Part shown: piece by piece, positions 8,268 through 17,818 of the stretch
Position numbering within the stretch: the first letter of the stretch is position 1
Layout of the letters: each line of letters begins with the position of its first letter
From: Xanthomonas campestris pv. badrii
GTDB lineage: Bacteria; Pseudomonadota; Gammaproteobacteria; Xanthomonadales; Xanthomonadaceae
Direction: 5' to 3'
NCBI RefSeq assembly: GCF_012848175.1
Contig: NZ_CP051651.1
Coordinates: 372,001-436,000 of the forward strand
DNA length: 64,000 bases
Made by a program: the position numbers and the translations under genes
Notes under the pieces: generated by a model
Told to the model about the DNA's origin: nothing
The model's database searches: none
Seen by the model: the letters and a program-made list of their open reading frames with translations, nothing else

Positions 8268-9200
8268 TTACAGCGCGTAGCCGAACTGCTGCTTGAACTG
8301 ATCGTTGAACTCGGCGAAGTCGAAGCGCTGGTTCTGCGTGCCCGGGTGCTCCACCTTCAGCGCGCCCATCAGGTTGCCCATGCGGCCGATGGTCAGCCAG
8401 TCGTAGTTGTGCTGGATGCCGTAGATCAGCCCGGCGCGGAACGCATCGCCGCAGCCGGTGGGGTCGACCACGCGCCGCTCGTGCGCCGGCGGGATGTCGT
8501 AGGTCTTCTCCGGCGTATGCACCAGCGCGCCCTTGGGGCCCTGCGTGGTGATGTAGGCCTGCACGCGCGAGACGATGTCCTTCTCGTTCCAGCCGGTGCG
8601 CTCCTGCAGCAGGTTGGACTCGTAGTCGTTGACCACCACGTAGTCGGCCTGCTCGATGAACTGGCGCAGCTCCGGGCCGTTGAACAGCGGCATCGCCTGC
8701 CCGGGGTCGAAGATGAAGGGGATGCCGCCGGCAGCGAACTCTTCCGCGTTCTGGATCATGCCTTCGCGCCCATCCGGGCCGACCAGGCCCAGGGTCACGC
8801 CCGGTACGTCCTTCACGTGGTTCTCGTAGCTGCGCATCATCGCGCCCGGATGGAAGGCGGTGATCTGGTTGTTGTCGTGGTCGGTGGTGATGAAGGCCTG
8901 CGGGGTGAACAGGTCCTCGATGATCTTCACCCGCGACAGGTCGATCCCCAGCGTCTCGAAGTGTTCGCGGTACGGGCCGAAGTCCTGGCCCACCGTGCCC
9001 ATCGGGATCGGCGCGCCGCCCAGCAGGTGCAGGTTGTAGGCGATGTTGCCGGCGCAGCCGCCGAACTCGCGACGCATGCGCGGAACCAGGAACGACACAT
9101 TCAGGATGTGCACCTTGTCCGGCAGGATGTGGTTCTTGAACTGGTCCGGAAACACCATGATGGTGTCGTAGGCGAGGGAACCACAGATCAGTGCGGACAT
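8268..9200 (-). CDS. PfkB-family carbohydrate/adenosine kinase
   Basis: This 310-residue kinase has the two family signatures. The N-terminal glycine-rich region is FGGCAGNIAYNLHLLGG (about residues 36-52). The C-terminal active-site motif is DPTGCGDAFRAGL, in which Asp of GCGD is the catalytic base. Members phosphorylate sugars, fructose 6-phosphate or nucleosides. Close xanthomonad relatives are often labelled adenosine kinase, but the substrate cannot be fixed here. The start MSALICG at 9200 (complement) is preferred, because in-frame sequence upstream has no family similarity. The gene is divergent from mreB, and the 277 bp between them should hold both promoters. Confidence 0.88.
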   Translation of the reverse strand: MSALICGSLAYDTIMVFPDQFKNHILPDKVHILNVSFLVPRMRREFGGCAGNIAYNLHLLGGAPIPMGTVGQDFGPYREHFETLGIDLSRVKIIEDLFTPQAFITTDHDNNQITAFHPGAMMRSYENHVKDVPGVTLGLVGPDGREGMIQNAEEFAAGGIPFIFDPGQAMPLFNGPELRQFIEQADYVVVNDYESNLLQERTGWNEKDIVSRVQAYITTQGPKGALVHTPEKTYDIPPAHERRVVDPTGCGDAFRAGLIYGIQHNYDWLTIGRMGNLMGALKVEHPGTQNQRFDFAEFNDQFKQQFGYAL

Positions 9201-9402
9201 CGAATCAGGCCTTTGCGTAGGGAAATACCCGCCAGTTGCCGGGCACGGCAGCGGGACGGCGCGCGCGCCGCGGCGCAAAGGGTAACGGCTGCGACCGATC
9301 AGGGCCACAACCGCATGCCATGGCCGGCGTGACCGCCACATGAAAACGCAGGCGCCATCGCCGATTTTTCCTTGCTCACCCCGGGGGGGATTGCTAGGCT
9401 AG

Positions 9403-10524
<1,122 letters not shown>

Positions 10525-10534
10525 TGGAGCTGGG

Positions 10535-10690
10535 AATGGGGAATCGGGAGTGGGGAATCGTAAAAGCGTTTCCTGCCTGCGGCCCTGAGCGCTTGCGACG
10601 CATTCCCGCCAAAGCGAGTTTTCGCCTCAGCCGTCAGGTGGGCAGCCAACTGCTCACCCATTCCCCATTCCCGACTCCCCAATCCCGGCC
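10535..10690. repeat. GATTCCC-type inverted repeat between mreB and mreC
   Basis: The left arm at about 10535-10560 (GGGAATGGGGAATCGGGAG) is inverted at about 10658-10686 (CCATTCCCCATTCCCGACTC). About 100 bp of unique sequence lies between the arms. It sits inside the mre operon, directly before the GTG start of mreC, so it can influence mreC translation or transcript stability. It is a member of the family seen at 5640, 17694 and 23244. Confidence 0.75.
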
Positions 10691-10696
10691 CTGACA

Positions 10697-11941
10697 GTGC
10701 CCTCCTACGCCGGTCCTCCCGTCGCCTCCCGTCCGGGCGAAGCCACCTCCACGCTGCGGCTGCTGGTCTACCTGGTGCTGGCGGTGGTGCTGATCGCGCT
10801 CGATAGCCGCGGCGGCTGGTTGAGCCAGGTGCGGCTGCAGGCCAATTTGCTGATCCAGCCGATCTGGGCGGTGGCCGGGCTGCCGGGGCGGATCGGCTCG
10901 CAGGTGCGCGACAACGCCGCCACCCATGCGCAACTGGTGGAAGAAACCCGCGACCTGCGTAATCAGCTGCTGGTCGCCAATGCGCGGCTGACCCGGCTGC
11001 AGACCGCCGCGCTGGACAACGCGCAGTTGCGCGAGCTGCTCAACGTGGCCGAGCGCCGTGGCCTGGACGTGCAGCTCGCGCCGATCCTGGACATCGACCT
11101 GGACCCCACCCGCCAGCGCCTGCTGCTGGATGCCGGCAGCCGCGACGGCGTGCTGCTGGGCCAGGCGGTGATCGATGCCGGCGGGTTGATGGGGCAGGTG
11201 ATCGAAGTGACCCCGCTGCATTCGACCGTGCTGCTGCTGACCGACCCCGATCATGCGGTGCCGGTCAGCGTGGCCCGCAACGGCGTGCGCCTGATCGTCT
11301 ACGGCCGCGGCGACCGCCTGGAATTGCGCGACATCCCGCTCAGTGCCGGCGTGCAGGTGGGCGACGAGATCGTCACCTCCGGCCTGGGCGGCCGCTTCCC
11401 GGCCGGCTTCCCGGTCGGCAAGGTCTCCGAACTGCACCCCGACGACACCCACGCCTTCCTGGTCGGCGAACTGACCCCGGCCGCCAAGCTCGACCGCGGT
11501 CGCGACGTGTTGCTGCTGCGGGCGGGCAAGCCGTTGCGGGTGGGGATGGGGCCGGGACCGGGGACCGGGGACCCGGGACCCGGTAACAGCGACGGCAACG
11601 GTGGTCATCAAGGCGGCGGGCCTGTCGCGAGCGGCGAGCGTGCGGATGCCGCGATCGCTGCACCGACATCCCCCGCTTCTGCCCGGGTCTCCGGTCCCGG
11701 GTCCCCGGTCCCGGCCACAGACACCTCCGCGCAGGACAGCCGACGAACCGACGCCGCTCCGGCAGCGACGTCCGCCGCTTCTCCCCGGGTCCCCGGTCCC
11801 GGGTCCCTGGTCCCGGCCACAGACACCTCCGCGCAGGACAGCCGACGAACCGACGCCGCTCCGGCAGCGACGTCCGCCGCTTCTCCCCGGGTCCCCGGTC
11901 CCGGGTCCCCGGTCCCGGCTTCACCGGAGACGGACCAATGA
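10697..11941 (+). CDS. mreC: Rod shape-determining protein MreC with repeat-expanded C-terminal tail
   Basis: This 414-residue bitopic protein has one membrane segment near residues 20-37 (LLVYLVLAVVLIAL). A coiled coil follows (about 70-115, LVEETRDLRNQLLVANARL), then the beta-barrel MreC core (about 120-280, ending VGELTPAAKLDRGRDVLLL). MreC links MreB to PBP2. The core ends near residue 282, and the remaining roughly 130 residues are low-complexity. They include two copies of a 34-residue unit (VPATDTSAQDSRRTDAAPA) encoded by a 102-bp DNA repeat. The start is GTG at 10697; no better ATG lies upstream of the membrane segment. The stop overlaps the ATG of mreD (ATGA). Confidence 0.95.
   Translation: MPSYAGPPVASRPGEATSTLRLLVYLVLAVVLIALDSRGGWLSQVRLQANLLIQPIWAVAGLPGRIGSQVRDNAATHAQLVEETRDLRNQLLVANARLTRLQTAALDNAQLRELLNVAERRGLDVQLAPILDIDLDPTRQRLLLDAGSRDGVLLGQAVIDAGGLMGQVIEVTPLHSTVLLLTDPDHAVPVSVARNGVRLIVYGRGDRLELRDIPLSAGVQVGDEIVTSGLGGRFPAGFPVGKVSELHPDDTHAFLVGELTPAAKLDRGRDVLLLRAGKPLRVGMGPGPGTGDPGPGNSDGNGGHQGGGPVASGERADAAIAAPTSPASARVSGPGSPVPATDTSAQDSRRTDAAPAATSAASPRVPGPGSLVPATDTSAQDSRRTDAAPAATSAASPRVPGPGSPVPASPETDQ
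11551..11930. repeat. GGGACCC-rich elements and 102-bp tandem repeat inside mreC
   Basis: GGGACCGGGGACCGGGGACC begins at about 11558. The same motif occurs inverted three times as GGGTCNCCGGTCCCGGGTCC near 11690, 11790 and 11890. Between the inverted copies the DNA repeats with a period of 102 bp: for example, AGACACCTCCGCGCAGGACA occurs at 11719 and again at 11821. The repeats stay in frame (34 codons), so mreC is not broken. It looks like a dispersed palindromic element that entered the gene end and was then duplicated. Confidence 0.85.
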
Positions 11942-12423
11942 CCCGCATGCGCAACACCTGGATCCTGCCGGCCAGCATCGTCATCGCGCTGGTCCTGGGC
12001 CTGCTGCCGTTGCCGGCGATGGTGCAGCCGCTGCGGCCCTATTGGGTGGCGCTGGTGCTGGCCTACTGGGTGATCGAGGAACCGGACCGGGTGGGGCTGG
12101 GCATCGCCTTCGTGGCCGGGGTATTGGCCGACCTGCTGTATGGCGGGTTGCTTGGCGAGCAGGCGCTGCGGCTGGTGATCATGACCTTCATCCTGCAGCG
12201 CTTCCGCGCGCGGATGCGCTTCTTCCCGGTGTCGCAGCAGGCGCTGGCGATCGGTGGGCTGCTGCTCAACGACCGCATCGTCTCCTCGGCGGTGCATCTG
12301 GCGGTCGGCGAGCCGACCCTGCCGTGGAGTTACTGGTGGGCGCCGCTGCTGGGCATGGCGCTGTGGCCGCCGCTGTTCGTGTTGCTGGACGCGGTGCGGC
12401 TGGGCAAGCGGAGCAAGAAGTAG
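11938..12423 (+). CDS. mreD: Rod shape-determining protein MreD
   Basis: This 161-residue integral inner-membrane protein has about five hydrophobic segments, including WILPASIVIALVLGLLPLPA, VALVLAYWVI, VLADLLYGGLLGEQALRLV and WAPLLGMALWPPLFVLLDAV. It ends in a basic tail. MreD is a small membrane component of the Rod complex whose exact role is still debated. Overlap with mreC (ATGA) and the 3-bp gap to mrdA place it firmly in the operon. Confidence 0.93.
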   Translation: MTRMRNTWILPASIVIALVLGLLPLPAMVQPLRPYWVALVLAYWVIEEPDRVGLGIAFVAGVLADLLYGGLLGEQALRLVIMTFILQRFRARMRFFPVSQQALAIGGLLLNDRIVSSAVHLAVGEPTLPWSYWWAPLLGMALWPPLFVLLDAVRLGKRSKK

Positions 12424-12426
12424 CCC

Positions 12427-14487
12427 ATGCACGGCCGTCGCCAGCCCAAGAACCCGCACGCCGAGGCCGAGCAGTTCCGCCGCCGCGCGGTGCTGGGTTT
12501 TGCACTGGTGGTGCTCTGCCTGGTCGGGCTGGGCGGCTGGTACTTCAAGCTGCAGGTGCTCGACCACGAGGTCTATGCCACGCGCTCGGAGGCCAACCGC
12601 ATCAAGCCCAAGCCGGTGGTGCCCGGGCGCGGCATGATCTACGACCGCACCGGCCGCCTGCTGGCCGAGAACGTGCCGGCGTTCCGCCTGGACGTGACCC
12701 CGGACAAGGTCGCCGACATGGACGCCATGCTGGCCGCACTGGGCAAGGTGATCCCGATCGCGCCGGAAGACCTGGAGCGCTTCAATCGCGAGCGCCGCGC
12801 GCGCCGCAGCTTCCTGCCGGTGACGCTCAAGCTGCGCATGAGCGATGAGGAAATGGCGCGCTTTGCAGTGGAGCGCTGGCGCTTTCCCGGCGTGGAGCTG
12901 GAGCCGTACCTGACCCGCCGCTATCCGTTCGGGCCGCTGTTTGCGCACATCATCGGCTACGTCGGTCGCATCGACGAAAAAGACCTGGCGGTGCTGGGCG
13001 AGGGCAATGCCGCGTTGACCCACATGGGCAAGTCCGGGCTGGAGCGTTACTACGAGCAGGACCTGCGTGGCCAGGTCGGCTACGAGCAGGTCGAGACCAA
13101 CGTGCAGGGGCGGGCGATCCGCACCGTGGGGCGGGTGGCGCCGCAATCCGGCGCGGATCTGCGGCTGTCGGTAGACGCCGACCTGCAGCGTGCGATGGTG
13201 GCCGCGTTCGGCGAGCACGAAGGTGCGGCGATTGCGATGGACCCGCGGACCGGGGAGATCCTGGGCATGGTCAGCCTGCCCAGCTACGACCCCAACCTGT
13301 TCGTCAACGGCATCTCGCATACCGACTTCAAGATGCTCAACGATAACCCGTCGCGGCCGCAGTTCAACCGGCTGGTGCTCGGGGGCGTGGCGCCCGGCTC
13401 CACGCTCAAGCCGCTGATTGCGCTGGCCGGCCTGGACAGCGGGCTGCGCCGGCCGGAAGACCGGGTGCTGTCCACCGGCATGTTCTACCTACCCGGCGTC
13501 AGCCGCGGCTGGGGCGACTCGCACCGCGGCGGCCACGGCTGGACCGACCTGCGCAAATCCATCGCCCAGTCGGTCAATACCTATTACTACCGCCTGGCGG
13601 TGGACATGGGCATCGAGCGCTTCGACCGCTACATGTCCGACTACGGCTTCGGCCAGCCCACCGGGGTGGACCTGCTGGGCGAAATCGGCGGCATCCTGCC
13701 GTCGCCGGCCTACAAGTACAAGACCCGCAAGGAGCGCTGGTATCCCGGCGACACCGTCAACATCGCCATCGGCCAGGGCGACTGGAAGGTCACCCCGCTG
13801 CAGCTGGTGCGCGGGGTCTCGGCCATCGCCAGCGGGCTGCTGCTGCGCCCGCACCTGGTGCTGGAGCAGCGCACCGGCTTCGACCACCCCTGGCAGCCGA
13901 TGATCCAGCCGCCGGGCAAGCCGGTCAGCCCGAGCCCGGCGCACCTGCAGGTGGTGCGCGAGGGCATGATGGACACCATGCGCCCGGGCGGCACCGGGTA
14001 TGCGATCACGCCCGGCGCGCCGTACCAGATGGCCGGCAAGACCGGCACCGCGCAGGTGGTCAGCCGCAAGGGCGTGGCTGCGGTGGACCCGCGCAGCCTG
14101 CCGATGCATCTGCGCCACCGTGGCCTGTTCGTCGGCTTCGCGCCGGCCGACAACCCGGTCATCGCGGTGGCGGTGGCGGTGGAGGGCGGCGGCTTCGGCA
14201 CCAGCTCGGCGGCGCCGATCGCGCGCAAGATCTTCGACGCCTGGCTGCTCGGCAAGATGCCTGCGGGCCTGCTGCCGCTGGACAGCGAGCTGGGCATGAC
14301 TGCGGTGGGCATCAACCAGTTCGAAGCCGGCGCCACCGATGCGCGCCAGGCAGGCGATACGGCCGCCGCCACGCTGGAAGACCTGCCGGTGGTGATCGGG
14401 CAGAGCGCCGTGGCCCTGGATGCCAGCACGCCCGCGCAGCCGGTGGTGCCGGACGTGCCGGATGCGGTGCAGGAGACCGACCATTGA
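12427..14487 (+). CDS. mrdA: Penicillin-binding protein 2 (elongation transpeptidase)
   Basis: This is a 686-residue class B PBP. The cytoplasmic N-terminus is followed by one membrane segment (about residues 22-42). A pedestal domain follows, with PGRGMIYDRTGRLLAENVP. The transpeptidase domain contains the SxxK motif in GSTLKPL, an SVN motif (AQSVNTYYYRLA) and the KTG motif in AGKTGTAQV. PBP2 crosslinks new lateral peptidoglycan together with RodA. The last 80 residues or so extend past the usual end and are Ala/Asp-rich. The stop overlaps the next start by 4 bp. Confidence 0.97.
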   Translation: MHGRRQPKNPHAEAEQFRRRAVLGFALVVLCLVGLGGWYFKLQVLDHEVYATRSEANRIKPKPVVPGRGMIYDRTGRLLAENVPAFRLDVTPDKVADMDAMLAALGKVIPIAPEDLERFNRERRARRSFLPVTLKLRMSDEEMARFAVERWRFPGVELEPYLTRRYPFGPLFAHIIGYVGRIDEKDLAVLGEGNAALTHMGKSGLERYYEQDLRGQVGYEQVETNVQGRAIRTVGRVAPQSGADLRLSVDADLQRAMVAAFGEHEGAAIAMDPRTGEILGMVSLPSYDPNLFVNGISHTDFKMLNDNPSRPQFNRLVLGGVAPGSTLKPLIALAGLDSGLRRPEDRVLSTGMFYLPGVSRGWGDSHRGGHGWTDLRKSIAQSVNTYYYRLAVDMGIERFDRYMSDYGFGQPTGVDLLGEIGGILPSPAYKYKTRKERWYPGDTVNIAIGQGDWKVTPLQLVRGVSAIASGLLLRPHLVLEQRTGFDHPWQPMIQPPGKPVSPSPAHLQVVREGMMDTMRPGGTGYAITPGAPYQMAGKTGTAQVVSRKGVAAVDPRSLPMHLRHRGLFVGFAPADNPVIAVAVAVEGGGFGTSSAAPIARKIFDAWLLGKMPAGLLPLDSELGMTAVGINQFEAGATDARQAGDTAAATLEDLPVVIGQSAVALDASTPAQPVVPDVPDAVQETDH

Positions 14488-15602
14488 GCGACATCCTGCG
14501 CTGGCTGGTGGACATGGCCGCGCGCTTCACGCGCAGCCTGGACTGGGTGCTGTGCCTGGCGCTGGGCACGTTGATGGTGATCGGCCTGTCGGTGCTCAAG
14601 AGCGCCGGCGGTGCTGCCGAGGGCGATCATCTGGTGATGGCGCAGGGGGTGCGCTTCGTCATCGGCGCGGGCGCGATGTGGTGCATCTCGCGCATGTCGG
14701 TGCTGCGCCTGCGTGCGTGGACACCGTGGATCTATGGCCTGTCGATGGTGCCGCTGCTGGCGGTGTTCGTGCTGGGCACCGGCAAGTACGGCCGCCAGTG
14801 GCTGGACCTGAAAGTGTTCTACCTGCAGCCGGCCGAGCTGCTCAAGATCAGCCTGCCGATGATGGCGGCCTGGTATCTGCACCGCATGCCGCTGCCGCCG
14901 CGCATCGCCACCGTGTTGGTCGCCTGCATGATCATCGGCGTGCCCACCGCGCTGATCATGCTGCAGCCGGACTTCGGCACCGGCGTGCTGATCGCCGCCA
15001 GCGGCGTGTTCGTGCTGCTGCTGGCCGGGTTGCCGTGGTGGTGGGTGGCGGTGGGCATCGGCGGGGTCTCGGCGGCCGCGCCGGTGGCCTGGTTCTGGCT
15101 GCTGCGCCCGTACCAGAAGGACCGCATCATGATGTTCCTCAACCCGGAAAACGACGCGCTCGGTGCCGGCTGGAACATCATCCAGTCCAAGATCGCCATT
15201 GGCTCCGGCGGGCTGGATGGCAAGGGGTGGGGGCTGGGCTCGCAATCGCACCTGAACTTCATCCCCGAGCAGACCACCGACTTCGCGTTCTCCGTGCTCA
15301 GCGAGGAATTCGGCTGGATCGGCGTGGCCACCGTACTCACCCTGTATCTCATCGTCATCGGCCGCTGCCTGTGGATCGCCTCGCAGGCACGCGACACCTA
15401 TTCGCGCCTGGTCGCCGGTGCCACCGGCCTGGCGTTCTTCGTCTATGTGCTGGTCAACGGCGGCATGATCTCCGGCCTGTTGCCGGTGGTGGGCGTGCCG
15501 ATGCCGCTGATGAGTTACGGCGGCACCTCGGCGGTGTCGTTGCTGGCCGGGCTGGGGCTGGTGATGGCGGTGAAGTCGCACCGCCCGGTGCATGGGTATT
15601 GA
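14484..15602 (+). CDS. rodA: Rod-complex SEDS glycosyltransferase RodA
   Basis: This 372-residue SEDS-family polytopic protein has about ten membrane segments. Family signatures include GSGGLDGKGWGLGSQSHLNF, FIPEQTTDFAFSVLSEEFGW and the C-terminal VGVPMPLMSYGGTSAVSLLA. RodA polymerises lipid II into glycan strands and works with PBP2, whose gene directly precedes it. The likely start is TTG at 14484, which overlaps the mrdA stop (TTGA). The first methionine further in would cut into the conserved N-terminus. Confidence 0.96.
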   Translation: MSDILRWLVDMAARFTRSLDWVLCLALGTLMVIGLSVLKSAGGAAEGDHLVMAQGVRFVIGAGAMWCISRMSVLRLRAWTPWIYGLSMVPLLAVFVLGTGKYGRQWLDLKVFYLQPAELLKISLPMMAAWYLHRMPLPPRIATVLVACMIIGVPTALIMLQPDFGTGVLIAASGVFVLLLAGLPWWWVAVGIGGVSAAAPVAWFWLLRPYQKDRIMMFLNPENDALGAGWNIIQSKIAIGSGGLDGKGWGLGSQSHLNFIPEQTTDFAFSVLSEEFGWIGVATVLTLYLIVIGRCLWIASQARDTYSRLVAGATGLAFFVYVLVNGGMISGLLPVVGVPMPLMSYGGTSAVSLLAGLGLVMAVKSHRPVHGY

Positions 15603-15677
15603 GGCGAGGGTGTTGCGTTGCTGCGTCGACGCCTTGCGCCCGCACGCAAGGTTGCAGCATCCATCGATGCGACATGA

Positions 15678-15698
15678 GTGTGTCAAGCGCTGACACAC
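15678..15698. promoter_or_regulatory. Perfect inverted repeat GTGTGTCA-N5-TGACACAC
   Basis: Eight-bp perfect arms surround AGCGC, 76 bp after the rodA stop and 205 bp before the polygalacturonase start. The following bases (TTTCAATCG) do not form a strong T-run, so a terminator is less likely than a regulator binding site. No other role is apparent. Confidence 0.45.
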
Positions 15699-15760
15699 TT
15701 TCAATCGCGCTGCGCTTTTGCGCAGTGCATTGCAACGACGATACATCGGCGTAGGCCTGC

Positions 15761-15822
15761 TTCGTTCGTGCGGCGCCGGGTTTCGCGCGCCCTCTGCATG
15801 CCCGGGCAGTGCTCCGTAGAGT
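15761..15822 (+). promoter_or_regulatory. PIP-box-like element with -10 hexamer upstream of polygalacturonase gene
   Basis: TTCGT (15761-15765), then 16 bases, then TTCGC (15782-15786), then 30 bases, then TAGAGT (15817-15822). The plant-inducible promoter bound by HrpX in Xanthomonas is TTCGB-N15-TTCGB, followed after 30-32 bp by YANNRT. The site matches except that the spacer is one base longer. It lies 81 bp upstream of the ATG at 15904. Confidence 0.4.
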
Positions 15823-15903
15823 CCGCCGCGTCGCTGCAGCGTTGGCCGCCACGTCGCCTCGCCTGCACAGGCGCGTGCCATTCCTCATTCGGGTGATCTC
15901 TTG

Positions 15904-17301
15904 ATGAAATTGCTAAGCGCCGCCATCGGCGGTGTCTGTCTTTCGCTCTGCGCGCAAGCCGGCGCCGTGACCTTTGCGACCGGCGATACGCGCACTGTTG
16001 CGCAACCGTCGATTCCCGCCAGTTGCCAGCCGTCCTTGAAGGCCAGCCAGACACCCACCGGGCGGCAATTCGACGCCGCACTGGAAAGCGCGCCCCCCGA
16101 TACCAAGGCCATCCAGGCCGCGCTCAACGCCTGCAAGAACGGAAGCGTGCTGTTGACCAGCGGCAGCGGCAATGCGTTCCTGACCGGCCCGCTGACGATT
16201 CCCGCCGGCGTCACCCTGGTCATCGACCAGGGCGTCACCGTGTACGGCTCGCGCAACCCGGCCGACTACGGCAGCGGCTGCGGCACCGCCGGCTCCAAGA
16301 GCGGTGGCTGCCTGCCATTGATCAGCGTCAAGGGCGCCAATTCCGGTGTCATGGGCATCCGCACCGGCGGGCGCCAGGGCACCATCGATGGGCGTGGCGA
16401 TCAAGTCATGCTCGGCAAGAGCACCACCTGGTGGGAGTTCGGCGAAAACGCCAAGGCGGCTGGCCAAGTGCAGAACAGTCCCGATCTGATCAAGGTGCAG
16501 AATTCCAGCCAGTTCACGCTCTACGACATCAACCTGATCAATGCGGCGTACTTCCATTTCTTCTCGCATATCGTCAACGGGCTCACCATCTGGGGCGTGC
16601 GGGTGAAATCGCCGGCCAGCAGCCCCAACACCGACGGCCTGGATCTGGACAGCGTGGTCAACGCCACCATCCACGACAGCGATGTGATGGGCGGCGACGA
16701 CTGCGTGGCGATCAAGACCATCGCCTCCAAGTCGGCCAATATCACCGTGCGCGACAGCCGCTGCCATGGCACGCATGGCCTTTCGATCGGTAGCGAAATG
16801 ATGTACGGCGTCAGCAACGTGCTGATGGACAACAACGCCCTGGTCTCCACCGACGATGCCGGCAACCGCAGCACCGACAACAATGGCCTGCGCATCAAGA
16901 CCAGCATCGTCAAGGGCGGGCCGGTGAGCCAGGTGACCTATCGCAACACCTGCCTGTACGGGGTGACCAGCCCGGTGGTGATCAACCCGTTCTATGCCGG
17001 CGGCAGCAGCGGCACCAAGCCGACCTTCAGCGCCATCGTCGTGGATGGATTGCGCAGCGCCAACGACGCCGGCGGCAAGGGGTGGATCCTGCGCGGCTAC
17101 GACGCGCAGACGCCGCTGGATCTGGTGCTGGCCAACGTGGCCGTCGGCAGCGCGTCGGTCAAAGTGACCGCGAGCGATGCGCGGATCGGGCTCAGCAACA
17201 GCGCGCTGACACCCACCGGCACCGGAGTCACCACCGGCCCGGTGCAGGTTGGCGGCGCGATCCCCACCTGCTCGGGGGCTCCCCGCTTTCCTGCACTGTG
17301 A
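15904..17301 (+). CDS. Secreted endopolygalacturonase, glycoside hydrolase family 28
   Basis: This 465-residue protein has a short signal peptide (MKLLSAAIGGVCLSLCAQAGA). The right-handed beta-helix domain carries all GH28 active-site motifs: PNTDGLDL (catalytic Asp244), GGDDCVAIK (Asp265 and Asp266), GTHGLSIGS (His291) and LRIKTS. It hydrolyses homogalacturonan of plant cell walls and in xanthomonads leaves the cell by type II secretion. The ATG at 15904 is preferred; the in-frame TTG directly before it adds nothing. The gene stands alone, with its own upstream region that contains a PIP-box-like element. No family signature appears broken. Confidence 0.95.
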   Translation: MKLLSAAIGGVCLSLCAQAGAVTFATGDTRTVAQPSIPASCQPSLKASQTPTGRQFDAALESAPPDTKAIQAALNACKNGSVLLTSGSGNAFLTGPLTIPAGVTLVIDQGVTVYGSRNPADYGSGCGTAGSKSGGCLPLISVKGANSGVMGIRTGGRQGTIDGRGDQVMLGKSTTWWEFGENAKAAGQVQNSPDLIKVQNSSQFTLYDINLINAAYFHFFSHIVNGLTIWGVRVKSPASSPNTDGLDLDSVVNATIHDSDVMGGDDCVAIKTIASKSANITVRDSRCHGTHGLSIGSEMMYGVSNVLMDNNALVSTDDAGNRSTDNNGLRIKTSIVKGGPVSQVTYRNTCLYGVTSPVVINPFYAGGSSGTKPTFSAIVVDGLRSANDAGGKGWILRGYDAQTPLDLVLANVAVGSASVKVTASDARIGLSNSALTPTGTGVTTGPVQVGGAIPTCSGAPRFPAL

Positions 17302-17693
17302 GACACCCGGCGCGGCCCTCCAACGGACGCGCCGGACCGGTGGCTACCGCGCAGCGCCGCACCCGCCAAGGCGGCGCAGTAGCGAACGCGTCGTCCGCCA
17401 ATCCACGCCGCATGCGCACCTGCTACTCAGTTGGATGACTGGCGTGCGCGTGGCGAGCCGTCGCTCCATGACCTGGACAAGTGCAGGCGAGAACCACGCT
17501 GAAGAGTTGCCGTTCCAGGGGTCTACCCATCAGCCAGCCAAAGCCAAACCGCACGGCTCGGCATCGGCCTGCCAAACCATACGACTCGGTCTTGGCCTTG
17601 GCCCCGCAGCAGCCCGCCAAGTCTGCCTCCGGGTCGCAGCCTCAACCGTAAACATAAAACACCGTTCTATTCCCGACTCATCTGCTCCCCATT

Positions 17694-17728
17694 TCCGATT
17701 CCCGAATCCCGAATCCCGAATCCCGAAT
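17694..17728. repeat. Tandem CGATTCC/CGAATCC repeat
   Basis: One CCGATTC followed by four CCCGAATC-type heptamers in tandem. It belongs to the dispersed family at 5640, 10535 and 23244, here without a clear opposite arm. It is the only feature seen in the 517-bp gene-free stretch 17302-17818, apart from the presumed mltB promoter near its right end. Confidence 0.7.
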
Positions 17729-17818
17729 TTGCTGCAACACCCCTTGACTTGATCCAAAGTCTTTGCGTTTCATGGCCTTATTGCCAGAAGTTCATCTGAT
17801 GTCTGTTACCCTCGGCCG

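Noticed and set aside
11690..11930. CRISPR-like spacing in repeated DNA
   Set aside because: The 102-bp repeats are contiguous tandem units in frame within mreC, with no unique spacers and no cas genes.
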